A stretch of DNA of 60,004 bases from Moraxella sp. Its GTDB lineage: Bacteria; Pseudomonadota; Gammaproteobacteria; Pseudomonadales; Moraxellaceae. Both the position numbers and the translations under genes were made by a program. The DNA lies in contig JAUMYZ010000012.1 of NCBI GenBank assembly GCA_030528385.1, positions 1 through 60,004 on the forward strand. The letters are read 5' to 3'. Shown here one piece after another: positions 16,803 through 26,589 of this stretch. Numbering within the stretch: position 1 is the first letter of the stretch; every line of letters begins with the position of its first letter. The notes under the pieces were generated by a model. The model worked only from the letters and a program-made list of their open reading frames with translations. It did no database searches and was not told the origin of the DNA.

Positions 16803-17602
16803 TGAAATTTACCCTAAAAAAACCCAAGCAATCTTCGGATTCACCCAAGAGCAAACCAGCAGCAAAACGAACCTTATTCAAAAAGCCAGCGCCCAAAATA
16901 AAAGCCAAAAAAACGGCTGTGCCCAAAAAGAAAAAAGAAGCTTTCAATTTTAAGAAGTTTCTTGCTGAAGTCAATTCACTCAACGGTCAAAACTATGGCA
17001 GTGCTCCCGTCGCGGTCAAAGTTTTTGTGCTGGCGATGATGGTGGCGATTATCTTTTTGTTGGCATGGTTATTGCTTATTTCAAATAAACTTGACGAGAT
17101 TAAAGCTGCCGAAGCAACGCAGGCTTCTTTGTTGGTTCAGTACAAAGAAAGAGAGTCCAAAGCCCGCCATCTAAAAGAGTACGAAGCCCAAGTAGACAAG
17201 ATGAAAACGGAGTTTACAGAGCTGCTCAATCAGCTGCCCAAAGACACTCGCGTTCCTGAATTGGTCAATGGTATCAATATGGTGGGCAGTGGCAGTGGCA
17301 TTCGTTTTCAGGACATTTCGGTGCAACCAGAAGTTGAGCAAGAGTTCTTTATTGAGCAGCCCATTCAAATCATCGCGCTTGGTAACTACCATCAGTTTGG
17401 CTCGTTTGTCAGTGGCATTGCAGCCTTGCCCCGCATCATCACCATGCACAATTTTGAAGTTAAAAACCCCCAGCCAAGTTTAGACAGAGTGCCTGAGCTG
17501 CAGTTGGTATTGCAAACAAAAACCTATCGTGCCAAAGAAGTGGATTTGGACGCTGTGGCAGCACAAGAGGCTGGCGCTCAAACAAATACGGAGGCTAAGT
17601 AA
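16802..17602 (+). CDS. pilO: Type IV pilus assembly protein PilO
   Basis: Partner of PilN in the inner-membrane platform. 266 residues: an unusually Lys/Pro-rich cytoplasmic head of ~55 residues ('KKPAPKIKAKKTAVPKKKKE'), a membrane helix at about 74-96, a coiled coil and a periplasmic domain ('IQIIALGNYHQFGSFVSGIA'). The basic head is longer than in Pseudomonas PilO. Overlaps its neighbours by one base each. Confidence 0.94.
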   Translation: MKFTLKKPKQSSDSPKSKPAAKRTLFKKPAPKIKAKKTAVPKKKKEAFNFKKFLAEVNSLNGQNYGSAPVAVKVFVLAMMVAIIFLLAWLLLISNKLDEIKAAEATQASLLVQYKERESKARHLKEYEAQVDKMKTEFTELLNQLPKDTRVPELVNGINMVGSGSGIRFQDISVQPEVEQEFFIEQPIQIIALGNYHQFGSFVSGIAALPRIITMHNFEVKNPQPSLDRVPELQLVLQTKTYRAKEVDLDAVAAQEAGAQTNTEAK

Positions 17603-18138
17603 TGCTGCATTTTACTCAATATGCAAAACTCATCTTGGCGATGACTGTGGTTGGTGGACTGTTGGTTGGGTGCACAGACAGAGTCAGTGTTGCAGAAGTG
17701 CAAATGCAACAAATCAGAGAGCAACCAGCACAGCCCATAGAGCCATTGCCTGAGCCCAAAAAGATTGAGGATTATACCTATGCGGCAAACAACGTGCGCA
17801 GTCCGTTTATGCCCCAAAGTCTGATAGATTTGCAAGCCAAAGTTGCCCAAGAGCCAAGCGTGCAGCCTGACGAAAATCGCCGTAAAGAACCTTTAGAAGA
17901 CTATGAGTTGTCTGAGCTGATTTATCGTGGCAAAGTGGTTGCGCCTAATGGACAAGAGTACGGCTTGGTGCAAGCGCCAGATGGTTTGGTCAGAGACGTG
18001 CAAGTTGGCAACTATATGGGCAAAAATCATGGTCGTATTGTAGAGATTACGTCCACACAAATCAATTTGATTGAGATTGTAGAAGACGCTCGCTTGGGTT
18101 ATGTAGAAAAGTCGGCAAATTTGGTTTCGCCAAACTAG
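17602..18138 (+). CDS. pilP: Type IV pilus inner-membrane lipoprotein PilP
   Basis: Lipoprotein linking PilNO to the secretin PilQ. 178 residues. Signal peptide with lipobox 'GLLVGC', so the mature protein starts at Cys24. A disordered stretch rich in P and E follows, then the HR domain ('LSELIYRGKVVAPNGQEYGL', 'VQVGNYMGKNHGRIVEI'). Fourth gene of the operon; 33 bp before pilQ. Confidence 0.94.
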   Translation: MLHFTQYAKLILAMTVVGGLLVGCTDRVSVAEVQMQQIREQPAQPIEPLPEPKKIEDYTYAANNVRSPFMPQSLIDLQAKVAQEPSVQPDENRRKEPLEDYELSELIYRGKVVAPNGQEYGLVQAPDGLVRDVQVGNYMGKNHGRIVEITSTQINLIEIVEDARLGYVEKSANLVSPN

Positions 18139-18171
18139 CCAGCCAACTAGATTTATTTTGAGGACGAAATA

Positions 18172-20322
18172 ATGACTTTTTTAAGCAAAAAATCCGCCTT
18201 TGCATTTTCTGCGTTGGCAATCGGTATCATGACATCACAGGCTCATGCTTTGGCAATCCAAGGCTTGTCTGCAAATCAAATTTCTGACAACACCACACAA
18301 CTTCGTATCAGCTTTGATGGCAAGCCTGTTGCGCCAGTGGCTTATCAACAAGCAAATTCCAATCAGCTGATGCTTGATTTTAATCAAGTCAGCAGCAGCG
18401 GTTTGCCGCGCAGTATGCCCATTAACCGCGGTGTGGTCAATGAAGTAACGGCGCTCAATGGCAGCCAAGTTACACGTCTGGTGGTGGGATTAAATGGCGC
18501 TGCCAGCTACTCTAGCATGGTGGAAGGCAATCAGCTGCTCATCAATGTGGTTGGCAATGCGCCTGTTGTGTCAGCACCTGCGTTGGCGGTTGCGCCAGTT
18601 TCAGTGCCAGCACCTGCTTTGGCGGTTGCGCCAGCGCCAGCCCCCGTGTCCACACCTGCATTGGCGCAGAACTTTGCCCCCGAAGCGATGACGGTCAAGG
18701 TCAATCCATTGCTTGCCCCAAACACAGGCTCAATCGCCAGCAATTATCATGGCATCTCTGCCATCAATTATGCTGGTAAGGGCAAAAACGGCGGCAACAT
18801 CACCGTGGCGTTGGTCAATGAAGCCATTCCGGTGGACGTTCAACGTCAAGGCAATAAGGTGGTCATTCGCACCGCAGGCACGACCATTCCGCGTCATCTG
18901 TTAAAAAGAATTCAAGGCAGTGGTTTGGTAACGGGCGTAAACGCAACCAACCAAGGACAAAACGGCATCATCACCATCAGTATGTCGGGCGATTATGAGT
19001 ACCAAGCCTATCAGTCTGGCGCAAGTTTACACATCTCAATTCTGCCGCCCAAAATGCTGCGTGAACCCACTTTAGAAGAAAAGGTTTATACAGGTGAGCC
19101 TTTGTCGTTGGAATTCCAAGATGTTTCTGTGCGCACCGTATTGGACGTGTTGGGACAATTTACCGAAACCAACATCGTTGCCAATGACAACGTGTCAGGC
19201 AACATCACGCTGCGTTTGATTAACGTGCCTTGGGATCAAGCGCTGGACATTATTTTAAAGAGCAAGAATTTGGGCATGCGCAAAAATGGCAACGTCATCA
19301 TGGTTGCGCCCGCCCAAGAACTCTCTGATCAAGAAATCAAGGCGCTAGAAGATTTGGACAAAGCCAAAAACTTGTTGCCATTGCGCACCGAGTATATCCG
19401 TCTAAATTACGCCAATGCTGCCGATGTCATCAAACTGCTGGATGACGCCGACTCTCCAGGTTCTCGGGGTGGCACGGGCAAAACGTCGCTGCTTAGTTCG
19501 TCGCGTGGGGTGATCACGTCTGATGCGCGCACCAACACCATCATTGTCAAGGACACTTCTGAAGGCATCAGCGACATTCGTGCAATGATTGAAAAAATTG
19601 ACATTCCTGTCAAACAAGTGATGATTGAAGCGCGCATTGTTACCGCTTCTGAGTCTTTCTCCAAAGAAATTGGTGTGCGTTGGGGCAAGGACAGAGACGC
19701 AAGTTCCAGTCCTTTAAAAGCCGATTCTGTTGGTTTGGCGGTCAATCTGGGAACGGCAGCCACCCCAACCAGCGCTTTTTCTATTGGATTGCTCAGTGTC
19801 AGTGATATGTTGCTGGATTTGACTTTGGCAGCCATGCAAGCAGAAAATCGCGGTGAAGTGATTTCGGCGCCAAAGGTGCTCACCGCCGACAAACAAACCG
19901 CCAAAATTTCATCAGGCAAGCAAATTCCTTATGAAAATGCCACCGCCAGCGGTGCAACGGCTGTTTCCTTTAAAGAAGCCGCATTGTCGTTAGAAGCCAC
20001 CCCCAGCATTACGCCAGATGGCAAAGTCGCCATTAAATTACAAGTCAAAAATGCCGATGTGGGCGAAGTGTATGCAGGCGTGCCCAGCATTCGTGAAGAC
20101 TCCATCACCACCAATGTGTTGTTAGAAGACGGTCAAACGGTTGTTTTGGGTGGTGCATTCCGTCATAAAACCAGTCTGGGTGAAAACAAAGTGCCATTTT
20201 TGGGAGACATTCCTGGTGTGGGTCGTTTGTTTCGCTCTGACGCCAAACTCAACGACAAACAAGAGCTGTTGATTTTTATCACGCCCAAAGTCATTAATGA
20301 TGGTATCAGTCGCATTGACTGA
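18172..20322 (+). CDS. pilQ: Type IV pilus secretin PilQ
   Basis: Outer-membrane secretin pore for pili and probably DNA uptake. 716 residues: signal peptide ending about 'SQAHA', two AMIN-type peptidoglycan-binding domains (~28-125 and ~190-290), N0/N1 domains ('LSLEFQDVSVRTVLDVLGQF', 'YIRLNYANAADVIKLLDDAD'), and the secretin barrel with 'VPFLGDIPGVGRLFRS'. Between the AMIN domains is an Ala/Pro/Val linker with a repeated 'PALAVAP' unit. The start follows a GAGGA-type ribosome site. Confidence 0.96.
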   Translation: MTFLSKKSAFAFSALAIGIMTSQAHALAIQGLSANQISDNTTQLRISFDGKPVAPVAYQQANSNQLMLDFNQVSSSGLPRSMPINRGVVNEVTALNGSQVTRLVVGLNGAASYSSMVEGNQLLINVVGNAPVVSAPALAVAPVSVPAPALAVAPAPAPVSTPALAQNFAPEAMTVKVNPLLAPNTGSIASNYHGISAINYAGKGKNGGNITVALVNEAIPVDVQRQGNKVVIRTAGTTIPRHLLKRIQGSGLVTGVNATNQGQNGIITISMSGDYEYQAYQSGASLHISILPPKMLREPTLEEKVYTGEPLSLEFQDVSVRTVLDVLGQFTETNIVANDNVSGNITLRLINVPWDQALDIILKSKNLGMRKNGNVIMVAPAQELSDQEIKALEDLDKAKNLLPLRTEYIRLNYANAADVIKLLDDADSPGSRGGTGKTSLLSSSRGVITSDARTNTIIVKDTSEGISDIRAMIEKIDIPVKQVMIEARIVTASESFSKEIGVRWGKDRDASSSPLKADSVGLAVNLGTAATPTSAFSIGLLSVSDMLLDLTLAAMQAENRGEVISAPKVLTADKQTAKISSGKQIPYENATASGATAVSFKEAALSLEATPSITPDGKVAIKLQVKNADVGEVYAGVPSIREDSITTNVLLEDGQTVVLGGAFRHKTSLGENKVPFLGDIPGVGRLFRSDAKLNDKQELLIFITPKVINDGISRID

Positions 20323-20334
20323 TGTCCCCAAGCA

Positions 20335-20362
20335 AAGAGCAGACCTTGTGTCTGCTTTTTTT
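20335..20362 (+). terminator. pilMNOPQ terminator
   Basis: AGCAGAC (20338-20344) pairs perfectly with GTCTGCT (20350-20356) around 5 nt and is followed by a run of seven or more T. It separates the pilus operon from aroKB, which are often cotranscribed elsewhere. Confidence 0.85.
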
Positions 20363-20475
20363 ATTGGCTTGTATGGACATCTTTGTTGATAAATGGTGGG
20401 CGACAAACAAAACTGCTGGTAAGATAAGAATAAACCTTGTATTATAAGTTGTTTTATTGTGATGATGAATAGCCA

Positions 20476-21078
20476 ATGCTTGAAGAACAATCAACAACCA
20501 TTGAAAGTATAACGGTTGAAAAATCAACGCTGCCCTTATCGCAGGCACTGCCTTCTATTTTTTTGGTGGGACCAATGGGGGCGGGCAAAACCACCATTGG
20601 CAAACTGCTTGCCAAACAGTTGGGGCGTACTTTTGTGGATTGTGATTGGTACATTGTTGAGCAGACGGGAGCGGACATTCCTTGGATTTTTGAAAAAGAA
20701 GGGGAAGACGGCTTTCGCCAGCGTGAGACGCGCGCACTGATGGAGCTGACTTGCCAGCCAAACATCGTGATGGCGACAGGCGGTGGTGTGGTGGGCAGCG
20801 CCAAAAACAGGCAGCTGCTCAAACAAGGTTTGGTGATATATCTTGACGCCAACGTGGACACCCAGCTTATGCGCACCAAAAAAGACAAAAACCGACCCTT
20901 GTTACAAAACGACAATCCAAGAGCGGTGTTGGAAGCGCTTTATCAAAAGCGCAGTCCATGGTATCGTGAAGTGGCGGACATTATCTTGCCAACAGGTCGG
21001 ACTTATCCTAAGCAGATGGTGGCAGAGCTGTTGGTGCTGTTGGCACAGTATCAAACCACCAAAATATCAACAAATTAG
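20476..21078 (+). CDS. aroK: Shikimate kinase
   Basis: Phosphorylates shikimate at O3, fifth step of the chorismate pathway. 200 residues with an N-terminal extension of ~25 compared with E. coli AroK. Walker A 'GPMGAGKTTIGK', substrate-binding 'DCDWYIVEQTGADIPWIFE' and 'GFRQRE', and 'MATGGGVVGS' are all present; the lid has 'KDKNRPLL'. Eight bases before aroB. Confidence 0.95.
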   Translation: MLEEQSTTIESITVEKSTLPLSQALPSIFLVGPMGAGKTTIGKLLAKQLGRTFVDCDWYIVEQTGADIPWIFEKEGEDGFRQRETRALMELTCQPNIVMATGGGVVGSAKNRQLLKQGLVIYLDANVDTQLMRTKKDKNRPLLQNDNPRAVLEALYQKRSPWYREVADIILPTGRTYPKQMVAELLVLLAQYQTTKISTN

Positions 21079-21085
21079 GGGCTTG

Positions 21086-22198
21086 ATGATGGTTAATACC
21101 CAAATAACAACACTGAACGTACACACCCAAAGCCACGACTATCCCATTTTTATTGGGACAAGTGCCACCAAGATGGCACTGGTCACCAAGATTGTTCCGC
21201 TGATTAAGGGCAAGCAGGTACTGATTGTCAGCAATGACGTGGTGGCGCCTTTGTATTTGGCGGAACTTCAACGGGCGTTGGCAGACAAGTTTGAGACGCA
21301 GACGTGTATTTTGCCTGATGGTGAGATACACAAAAACCAAAGTAGCATCAATGCCATTTATGATACACTAATGCAGCACCATTTTGCCAGAGATTGTACG
21401 CTGATTGCGCTGGGTGGTGGGGTGATTGGGGACATGGTGGGTTTTGCTGCCGCCAGTTATATGCGTGGGGTGGATTTTATTCAAGTGCCAACCACTTTAT
21501 TGGCGCAGGTGGACTCGTCAGTCGGTGGCAAAACAGGCATCAATCACCCGCTGGGCAAAAACATGATTGGGGCGTTTTGGCAGCCAATTTGCGTGCTGGC
21601 GGACATGGCGACGTTTGCCACCTTGCCGCAGCGTGAGTTTTGTGCAGGCTTGGCAGAAGTGGTAAAGTATGCGCTGATTTTTGACCAAGAATTTTTGTTA
21701 TGGCTTGAAACCCACCAAGAACAAATCTTGACCAAAGATGGCGCAATACTGAGCCAGATGGTTTATCGCTGCTGTGATTACAAAGCACAGATTGTTGCCA
21801 GCGATGAGCGTGAAGCGGGCAAACGTGCGCTGCTTAACTTCGGTCATACTTTTGGGCATGTCATTGAGACGCATCAAGGTTATGGTAACTGGTTGCATGG
21901 CGAAGCTGTGTCAGCGGGCATGATGCAGGCGCTGGCGTTGTCGTGTGAGCTTGGACTGATTGACAAGTCAGATGTGGTGCGCGTCGCGCGGTTGTTGAAG
22001 GCGTTCGCTTTGCCAATTAAGCCACCAAAAATTGCCGTACAAACCGCTTTGGACTTAATGGGGCATGACAAGAAAGTACAACAAGGCAGAATTCGTCTGA
22101 TTTTATTAAGGGCGCTTGGTGAAGCATTTGTTACGGCAGATTTTGAGTTGTCTGTGCTTAAAAAAGTGCTGCTGTCTGTAGATGATTATGTGTTGTAA
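21086..22198 (+). CDS. aroB: 3-dehydroquinate synthase
   Basis: NAD- and metal-dependent cyclisation of DAHP to 3-dehydroquinate, second step of the chorismate pathway. 370 residues from ATG 21086 (AGGG 5 nt upstream; ATG 21089 is equally possible). Signatures: 'IALGGGVIGDMVGFAAASY', 'VPTTLLAQVDSSVGGKTGIN', and the metal-ligand segments 'FGHTFGHVIE' and 'WLHGEAVSAGM'. Operon with aroK and the SPOR protein. Confidence 0.95.
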   Translation: MMVNTQITTLNVHTQSHDYPIFIGTSATKMALVTKIVPLIKGKQVLIVSNDVVAPLYLAELQRALADKFETQTCILPDGEIHKNQSSINAIYDTLMQHHFARDCTLIALGGGVIGDMVGFAAASYMRGVDFIQVPTTLLAQVDSSVGGKTGINHPLGKNMIGAFWQPICVLADMATFATLPQREFCAGLAEVVKYALIFDQEFLLWLETHQEQILTKDGAILSQMVYRCCDYKAQIVASDEREAGKRALLNFGHTFGHVIETHQGYGNWLHGEAVSAGMMQALALSCELGLIDKSDVVRVARLLKAFALPIKPPKIAVQTALDLMGHDKKVQQGRIRLILLRALGEAFVTADFELSVLKKVLLSVDDYVL

Positions 22199-22216
22199 AC
22201 ATCAAAAGGTAAGAAT

Positions 22217-23179
22217 ATGTCGCAAAGTGTCGCGATGGTCAATGAAAAGTTTAAAAAACGTTCAATCACTTGGTTGATGACTGCGGTGGTGATGTTGGTG
22301 CTGTGGGTATTGGTTTGGTTGTTTCATGGCACGCCCAAAACCGCCCAAGAGACCAAAACCCAAGAAGTAACCACCCAAGATTTTGCCCTGCCAAAGCGCA
22401 TTGACAGTTTTGAACAGCTGACCAAAGAAGTGCCGCCGGTGGATTTTTCGGCGGTGGTACGTGATTTGCGCAACTACCCAAGCGAGTTTAAAGACAAGCG
22501 CTTTTTTCAGCAGCACAACAAGCGCTGGACGGTTCAGGTGATGGACGTTGCCCAAAACGACATCATCACCAGTTATTTGGGTGGGCGCAGTGATGACCGC
22601 GAAAAATTTGTTTATTTTCGTTATCGCAGCAGCGATGGTGAGATGCGCTATATTTTGACGTATGGCGTGATGGGCAGCAGCCAAGAAGCGTTAGGTGCGA
22701 TTAAGACGGTGGATTTTAATTTGCCCAAAAACGTGCGACCTGTGCCAGAGCAAATGCAGCGTTATTTGGACATCATTGACAATTATGAGCATCACGAAGA
22801 GATTGTTGATTCTGCGCCAAACGCTCCGCGTGCGGTAAAACTACAAAAAACACGCACCGAAATTCCAGCGGCTGCCCCCAAAGAAAAACCCAAAAAGTCC
22901 GACAAAGAAACAGCGCCCACAAACGCCAAGCCTGCTGAGACCCGAGCCCAAACCCAAAACACAGAAAGCAAAACCAAAGAAAGACCTGCCAGAACTTGGC
23001 AGGACGAACCCAAAATAGAGCCAGAAGAGCCCAAAAAACCAAGAAGTGAAACGCCAAAAGCGCCTGCGCCCACTGCTGAAGCTGCCGAAAAGCCCAAACC
23101 CCGAGCCAGACCTGAGACTGAGCCAGAAGTGCCAATACCCAATACCAACGCCGCCAAAGTGCCAGGTTCAGACCTTTGA
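22217..23179 (+). CDS. Membrane-anchored SPOR-like protein with disordered tail
   Basis: 320 residues: one membrane helix (~16-36), a periplasmic part with a domain resembling SPOR ('RWTVQVMDVAQNDIITSYLG' and later 'LTYGVMGSSQEALGAIKTV'), and a C-terminal ~110 residues almost entirely P, E, K, A and T. SPOR domains bind denuded peptidoglycan at division sites, and a DamX-like gene follows aroB in many gammaproteobacteria, so a DamX-type role is plausible. The fold assignment is by eye, and here the domain is central rather than C-terminal. Confidence 0.6.
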   Translation: MSQSVAMVNEKFKKRSITWLMTAVVMLVLWVLVWLFHGTPKTAQETKTQEVTTQDFALPKRIDSFEQLTKEVPPVDFSAVVRDLRNYPSEFKDKRFFQQHNKRWTVQVMDVAQNDIITSYLGGRSDDREKFVYFRYRSSDGEMRYILTYGVMGSSQEALGAIKTVDFNLPKNVRPVPEQMQRYLDIIDNYEHHEEIVDSAPNAPRAVKLQKTRTEIPAAAPKEKPKKSDKETAPTNAKPAETRAQTQNTESKTKERPARTWQDEPKIEPEEPKKPRSETPKAPAPTAEAAEKPKPRARPETEPEVPIPNTNAAKVPGSDL

Positions 23180-23189
23180 TGAGAAAGCA

Positions 23190-23822
23190 ATGCCAAAAAA
23201 CAACCTAGATGCCCAAACGGTGCTTGAGCGCCTAAAGGCAGGCAATGAACGCTACGTTGCCAGTCTTGCCAGCACCCATTTATTGAGTGTGCCACCACCA
23301 GAGCTGGTCAAAGAACAAAAACCCAGCGCCATCATTTTGGGGTGTTCGGACGCGCGCGTGCCAGTAGAGCTGATTTTTGACCAAGGGCTTGGCGAACTGT
23401 TTGTGATACGTGTGGCGGGCAATATCGTTGCGCCCAGTCAGATTGGTTCTATTGAGTTTGCTGCCGAAAAATTTGGCACGCGTCTTGTGGTGGTGCTGGG
23501 GCACAGCAACTGCGGTGCGGTAACGGCGTGTGTGGAGACATTGGTCAATCCAGAGCAGTATTATTCGCCCAATTTGCAGTCCATCGTGGACAGAATTCGC
23601 CCCAGCGTTTATAACTTGCACGAGATTGTCAGTGCCAGCGACACCCCCATTGACATGCACGAATTCATCAACCGCGCGGTGCGCGCCAATGTGCGCATGT
23701 CGGTCAGTCAGCTAAAGCACGGCTCGCGCATTTTAGAAGACATGGTCAGTAATGGCGATTTGTTGATTGTGGGGGCAGAATATGACGTTGCCACAGGTCG
23801 GGTAAATTTTTTTGTAGATTAA
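23190..23822 (+). CDS. Beta-class carbonic anhydrase
   Basis: Interconverts CO2 and bicarbonate. 210 residues from ATG 23190, 10 bp after the preceding stop. The zinc ligands are complete: Cys52 and the Asp54-Arg56 dyad in 'GCSDARVP', then His105 and Cys108 in 'LGHSNCGAV'. The sequence 'IRVAGNIVAPSQIGSIEFA' is also typical. Likely the last gene of the aroKB transcript. Confidence 0.95.
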   Translation: MPKNNLDAQTVLERLKAGNERYVASLASTHLLSVPPPELVKEQKPSAIILGCSDARVPVELIFDQGLGELFVIRVAGNIVAPSQIGSIEFAAEKFGTRLVVVLGHSNCGAVTACVETLVNPEQYYSPNLQSIVDRIRPSVYNLHEIVSASDTPIDMHEFINRAVRANVRMSVSQLKHGSRILEDMVSNGDLLIVGAEYDVATGRVNFFVD

Positions 23823-23831
23823 GGAATTTTG

Positions 23832-24356
23832 ATGAAACAACCAGCCAACTCACTCTATGCCAAGGGCGTGCAAGATATCCCTGCAGCGTCTGAAGGTTTT
23901 GTGTACAATCACACCATGCTGCGCGTCAAAGACCCCGTCAAATCGTTGGCGTTTTATACAGGTGTGTTGGGCATGAGTCTGTTGCGCCACAGTCAGTATC
24001 CTGACGCCAAATTTGATTTGTATTTTTTGGCAAAATTGACCGCCGATGAGCGCGACAATCTGCCCGACAGTCAAGATTTGGTGGCTTATGTATCACGTCA
24101 GCGTGGTATCTTGGAGCTGACACACAACTATGGCACCCAAGAGATGTTGGATTTTGCTTATCATCATGGCAACAGTGAGCCGCGTGGCTTTGGGCATATT
24201 TGTTTTAGTGTGCCCAGCCTTGATGATGCGGTGGCTTGGTTTGACCAAAACAAGGTGGAATTTTATAAACGTCCCGAAGATGGCAGCATGAAAGACATCG
24301 CTTTTATCAAAGACCCTGATGGCTATTGGGTGGAGATTATTGAGCTCAAAGCCTAA
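23832..24356 (+). CDS. gloA: Lactoylglutathione lyase (glyoxalase I)
   Basis: Isomerises the methylglyoxal-glutathione hemithioacetal to S-lactoylglutathione. 174 residues from ATG 23832 with AAGGA 6 nt upstream. The four metal ligands are visible: His27 ('YNHTML'), Glu95 ('ILELTHNYG'), His122 ('FGHICFSV') and Glu168 ('YWVEII'). The ~20-residue N-terminal extension resembles the eukaryotic/Pseudomonas type. gshA, which makes the glutathione precursor, is about 3 kb away. Confidence 0.94.
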   Translation: MKQPANSLYAKGVQDIPAASEGFVYNHTMLRVKDPVKSLAFYTGVLGMSLLRHSQYPDAKFDLYFLAKLTADERDNLPDSQDLVAYVSRQRGILELTHNYGTQEMLDFAYHHGNSEPRGFGHICFSVPSLDDAVAWFDQNKVEFYKRPEDGSMKDIAFIKDPDGYWVEIIELKA

Positions 24357-24379
24357 CCCCACCCAAATTGAGTTTATAA

Positions 24380-25174
24380 TCAGCGCAGCCCAAGCACGTC
24401 TTGCATGTTATAAAGACCGGCGGCTTTGTCTTTGAGCCAAAGAGCGGCTCTGAGTGCGCCATTGGCAAAGGTCATGCGGCTTTGGGCTTTGTGGGTGATT
24501 TCAATGATTTCGCCGTTCATGATGAAAGACACGGTGTGTTCACCGACAATCTCGCCACCGCGCACCGCATGAATGCCAATCTCGCCGTCTTGGCGTTTGC
24601 TTGACCCTTCACGCCCATAAATGGCAGCACTCTTTAGGCTTTGTTTGCGCGCACTGGCAACGGCATTTGCCATCATCAGTGCTGTGCCAGATGGGGCGTC
24701 CAGCTTGTGTTTGTGATGGTATTCAATGATTTCTACGTCAGCGTCCATGCCCAGCACTTTGGCGGTGGTGGCAAGCAAATCCAAGGACAGATTTACCCCC
24801 GTGGCGTAGTTGCCTGCATAAACGATGGGCAGCTGTTGGCTGGCGTTTTGGAGCGTCGTTTCTTGTTCTTGTGTCAAGCCTGTAACGCCCATAATCAGGG
24901 GGGTGTTGTGCGCCAGACACGCGTTGATGGTTTTGTCCACAGCGCTGGGCAAACTAAAATCAATCAGCACATCAATGCCTTGTAAATCAAGCAAGCCCAG
25001 CGCCACGCCATTGTTGCCAATGCCCAAAAACTCGCCCACATCTACGCCCACCAGTCCTGAAAAATCGGGCACAAATCCGCCTTTGAGTGTGGTTTGTGGG
25101 TTGTCCAAAGTGGCTTGCAAAAGCATGCGCCCCATGCGTCCTGACGCGCCCATGATGCCGATATTGATGCTCAT
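24380..25174 (-). CDS. dapB: 4-hydroxy-tetrahydrodipicolinate reductase
   Basis: NAD(P)H-dependent step of lysine and meso-DAP synthesis. 264 residues: nucleotide motif 'IGIMGASGRMGRML', 'VYAGNYATGVNLSL', and the active-site 'EIIEYHHKHKLDAPSGTAL'. It lies just downstream of dnaJ on the same strand but behind the dnaJ terminator. dapE is elsewhere in the window, as is mpl, which recycles DAP-containing peptide. Confidence 0.96.
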   Translation of the reverse strand: MSINIGIMGASGRMGRMLLQATLDNPQTTLKGGFVPDFSGLVGVDVGEFLGIGNNGVALGLLDLQGIDVLIDFSLPSAVDKTINACLAHNTPLIMGVTGLTQEQETTLQNASQQLPIVYAGNYATGVNLSLDLLATTAKVLGMDADVEIIEYHHKHKLDAPSGTALMMANAVASARKQSLKSAAIYGREGSSKRQDGEIGIHAVRGGEIVGEHTVSFIMNGEIIEITHKAQSRMTFANGALRAALWLKDKAAGLYNMQDVLGLR

Positions 25175-25249
25175 GACAATAATTCCTAATTCAAATAATC
25201 CTGATTATACCCAAAATTTGCCAACTTGCCTAATGCTGATTTTGTGTCC

Positions 25250-25286
25250 ACAAAAAACACGGCAATACCGTGTTATGCCGTGTTTT
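25250..25286 (-). terminator. dnaJ: dnaJ terminator
   Basis: On the minus strand AACACGGCA (25284-25276) pairs with TGCCGTGTT (25264-25256) with nine perfect base pairs and then a T6 run. It falls between dnaJ and dapB. Confidence 0.85.
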
Positions 25287-25299
25287 GTTGGCAGATGGC

Positions 25300-26463
25300 T
25301 TATTTGTCGTTTTCAAACAAGTCTTTGACGTCGTCTCTGAGTTTGTCAAAAAAGCCTTTTTTCTTGGCGGACGCGCCATTGTCTTTGTGTAAGGTTTTGG
25401 CAAACTGCGCCAGCAGCGACTTTTGTTCGTGGCTAAGGTTGGTGGGAGTCTCCACAATAATGCGACAAATCAAATCACCTTGCATATTGCTGCGTACGGT
25501 AGTAACGCCTTTGCCGCGCACTTTGAGCAGTTTGCCGCTTTGGGTGCCTTCGCTGATTTTGAGTTTTAGGCGACCATCTAGGGTGGGGATTTCTACGTCA
25601 TCACCAAGGGCGGCGGTGGCAATGTCAATCGGCACATCAAGGTGCAAGTCTGCCCCATGACGGGTAAAGACGTCGTGGGGCTTGACGTGGATTTCTACAT
25701 ACAAATCGCCACTGGGCATGCCGTTGTCGCCCGCTTCACCTTTGCCCGGCAGGCGCACGCGGTCGCCATCGTCCACGCCAGCAGGAATGGAGACTTCCAG
25801 AGTTTGCGATTTTTGTTGCTTGCCTGTGCCATGGCAGTCCATACAGGGGTTTTTGATTCTTTTGCCTGAGCCGTTGCAGTCTGGACAGGTTTGTTGCATG
25901 ACAAAAAAACCTTGTTGCATGCGCACCTGACCGTGTCCGCCACAGGTATTACAAGTTACGATGTCGGCGTCAGATTTTGCGCCTTTGCCATAACAGGTGC
26001 CACAAGTTACCGAGCTTTTATAATTGATTTCTTTTTGGCAGCCTTTGACGGCTTCTTCTAGGGTCAAGCTCAAGCGATACAGCAGGTCAGCGCCTTTGCT
26101 GGCGCGCGTGCCACGTCCACCAAAAAAGTCATGAAAACCACCGCCACGACCACCGCCAAAAGCTTCAAAAATGTCGCTAAAAATGTCGCCATAGCCCCCA
26201 AAACCGCCTGCGCTCCCAAAACCGCCACTGTTCATGCCTTGTTCAAAGGCGCTGTGTCCCATACGGTCGTAGGCGGCACGCTTTTGGCTGTCGGAGAGCA
26301 CTTCATAAGCCAAGGTTGCTTCTTTGAATTTTTCTTCAGCGCTGGGGTTGTCGGGGTTTTTGTCAGGGTGATATTTCATGGCGAGACGGCGGTAGGCTTT
26401 TTTGATTTCTTTTTCATCTGCCGATTTGTCCACACCCAAGATGCTATAAAAATCTTTGCTCAT
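25300..26463 (-). CDS. dnaJ: Chaperone protein DnaJ
   Basis: Hsp40 co-chaperone that loads substrates onto DnaK and stimulates its ATPase. 387 residues: J domain with HPD in '[11 protein letters not shown]', a Gly/Phe-rich linker ('[16 protein letters not shown]'), and a zinc domain with all four CxxCxGxG repeats ('CGTCYGKG', 'CNTCGGHG', 'CPDCNGSG', 'CMDCHGTG'), then the client-binding domain. dnaK is not in the window. Confidence 0.97.
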   Translation of the reverse strand: MSKDFYSILGVDKSADEKEIKKAYRRLAMKYHPDKNPDNPSAEEKFKEATLAYEVLSDSQKRAAYDRMGHSAFEQGMNSGGFGSAGGFGGYGDIFSDIFEAFGGGRGGGFHDFFGGRGTRASKGADLLYRLSLTLEEAVKGCQKEINYKSSVTCGTCYGKGAKSDADIVTCNTCGGHGQVRMQQGFFVMQQTCPDCNGSGKRIKNPCMDCHGTGKQQKSQTLEVSIPAGVDDGDRVRLPGKGEAGDNGMPSGDLYVEIHVKPHDVFTRHGADLHLDVPIDIATAALGDDVEIPTLDGRLKLKISEGTQSGKLLKVRGKGVTTVRSNMQGDLICRIIVETPTNLSHEQKSLLAQFAKTLHKDNGASAKKKGFFDKLRDDVKDLFENDK

Positions 26464-26589
26464 GATATTCTCAAAAACTCAATGAAATTGCCCTATTTAT
26501 GGTGCTGATATGCAATTTATCAAGCAAAAATGTCGCCATTTTTCACGCTTTTATGGCAAAATAGAGCACCATTTACTGTGCGTTGTATC

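Noticed and set aside
20843-21085. Longer N-terminus for AroB inside aroK
   Set aside because: The family starts at 'TLNVHT'; the upstream part is aroK read in another frame.
22792-23298. Antisense open frame over the SPOR protein tail
   Set aside because: It arises from the Pro/Glu/Lys-rich codons on the other strand and crosses two real genes.
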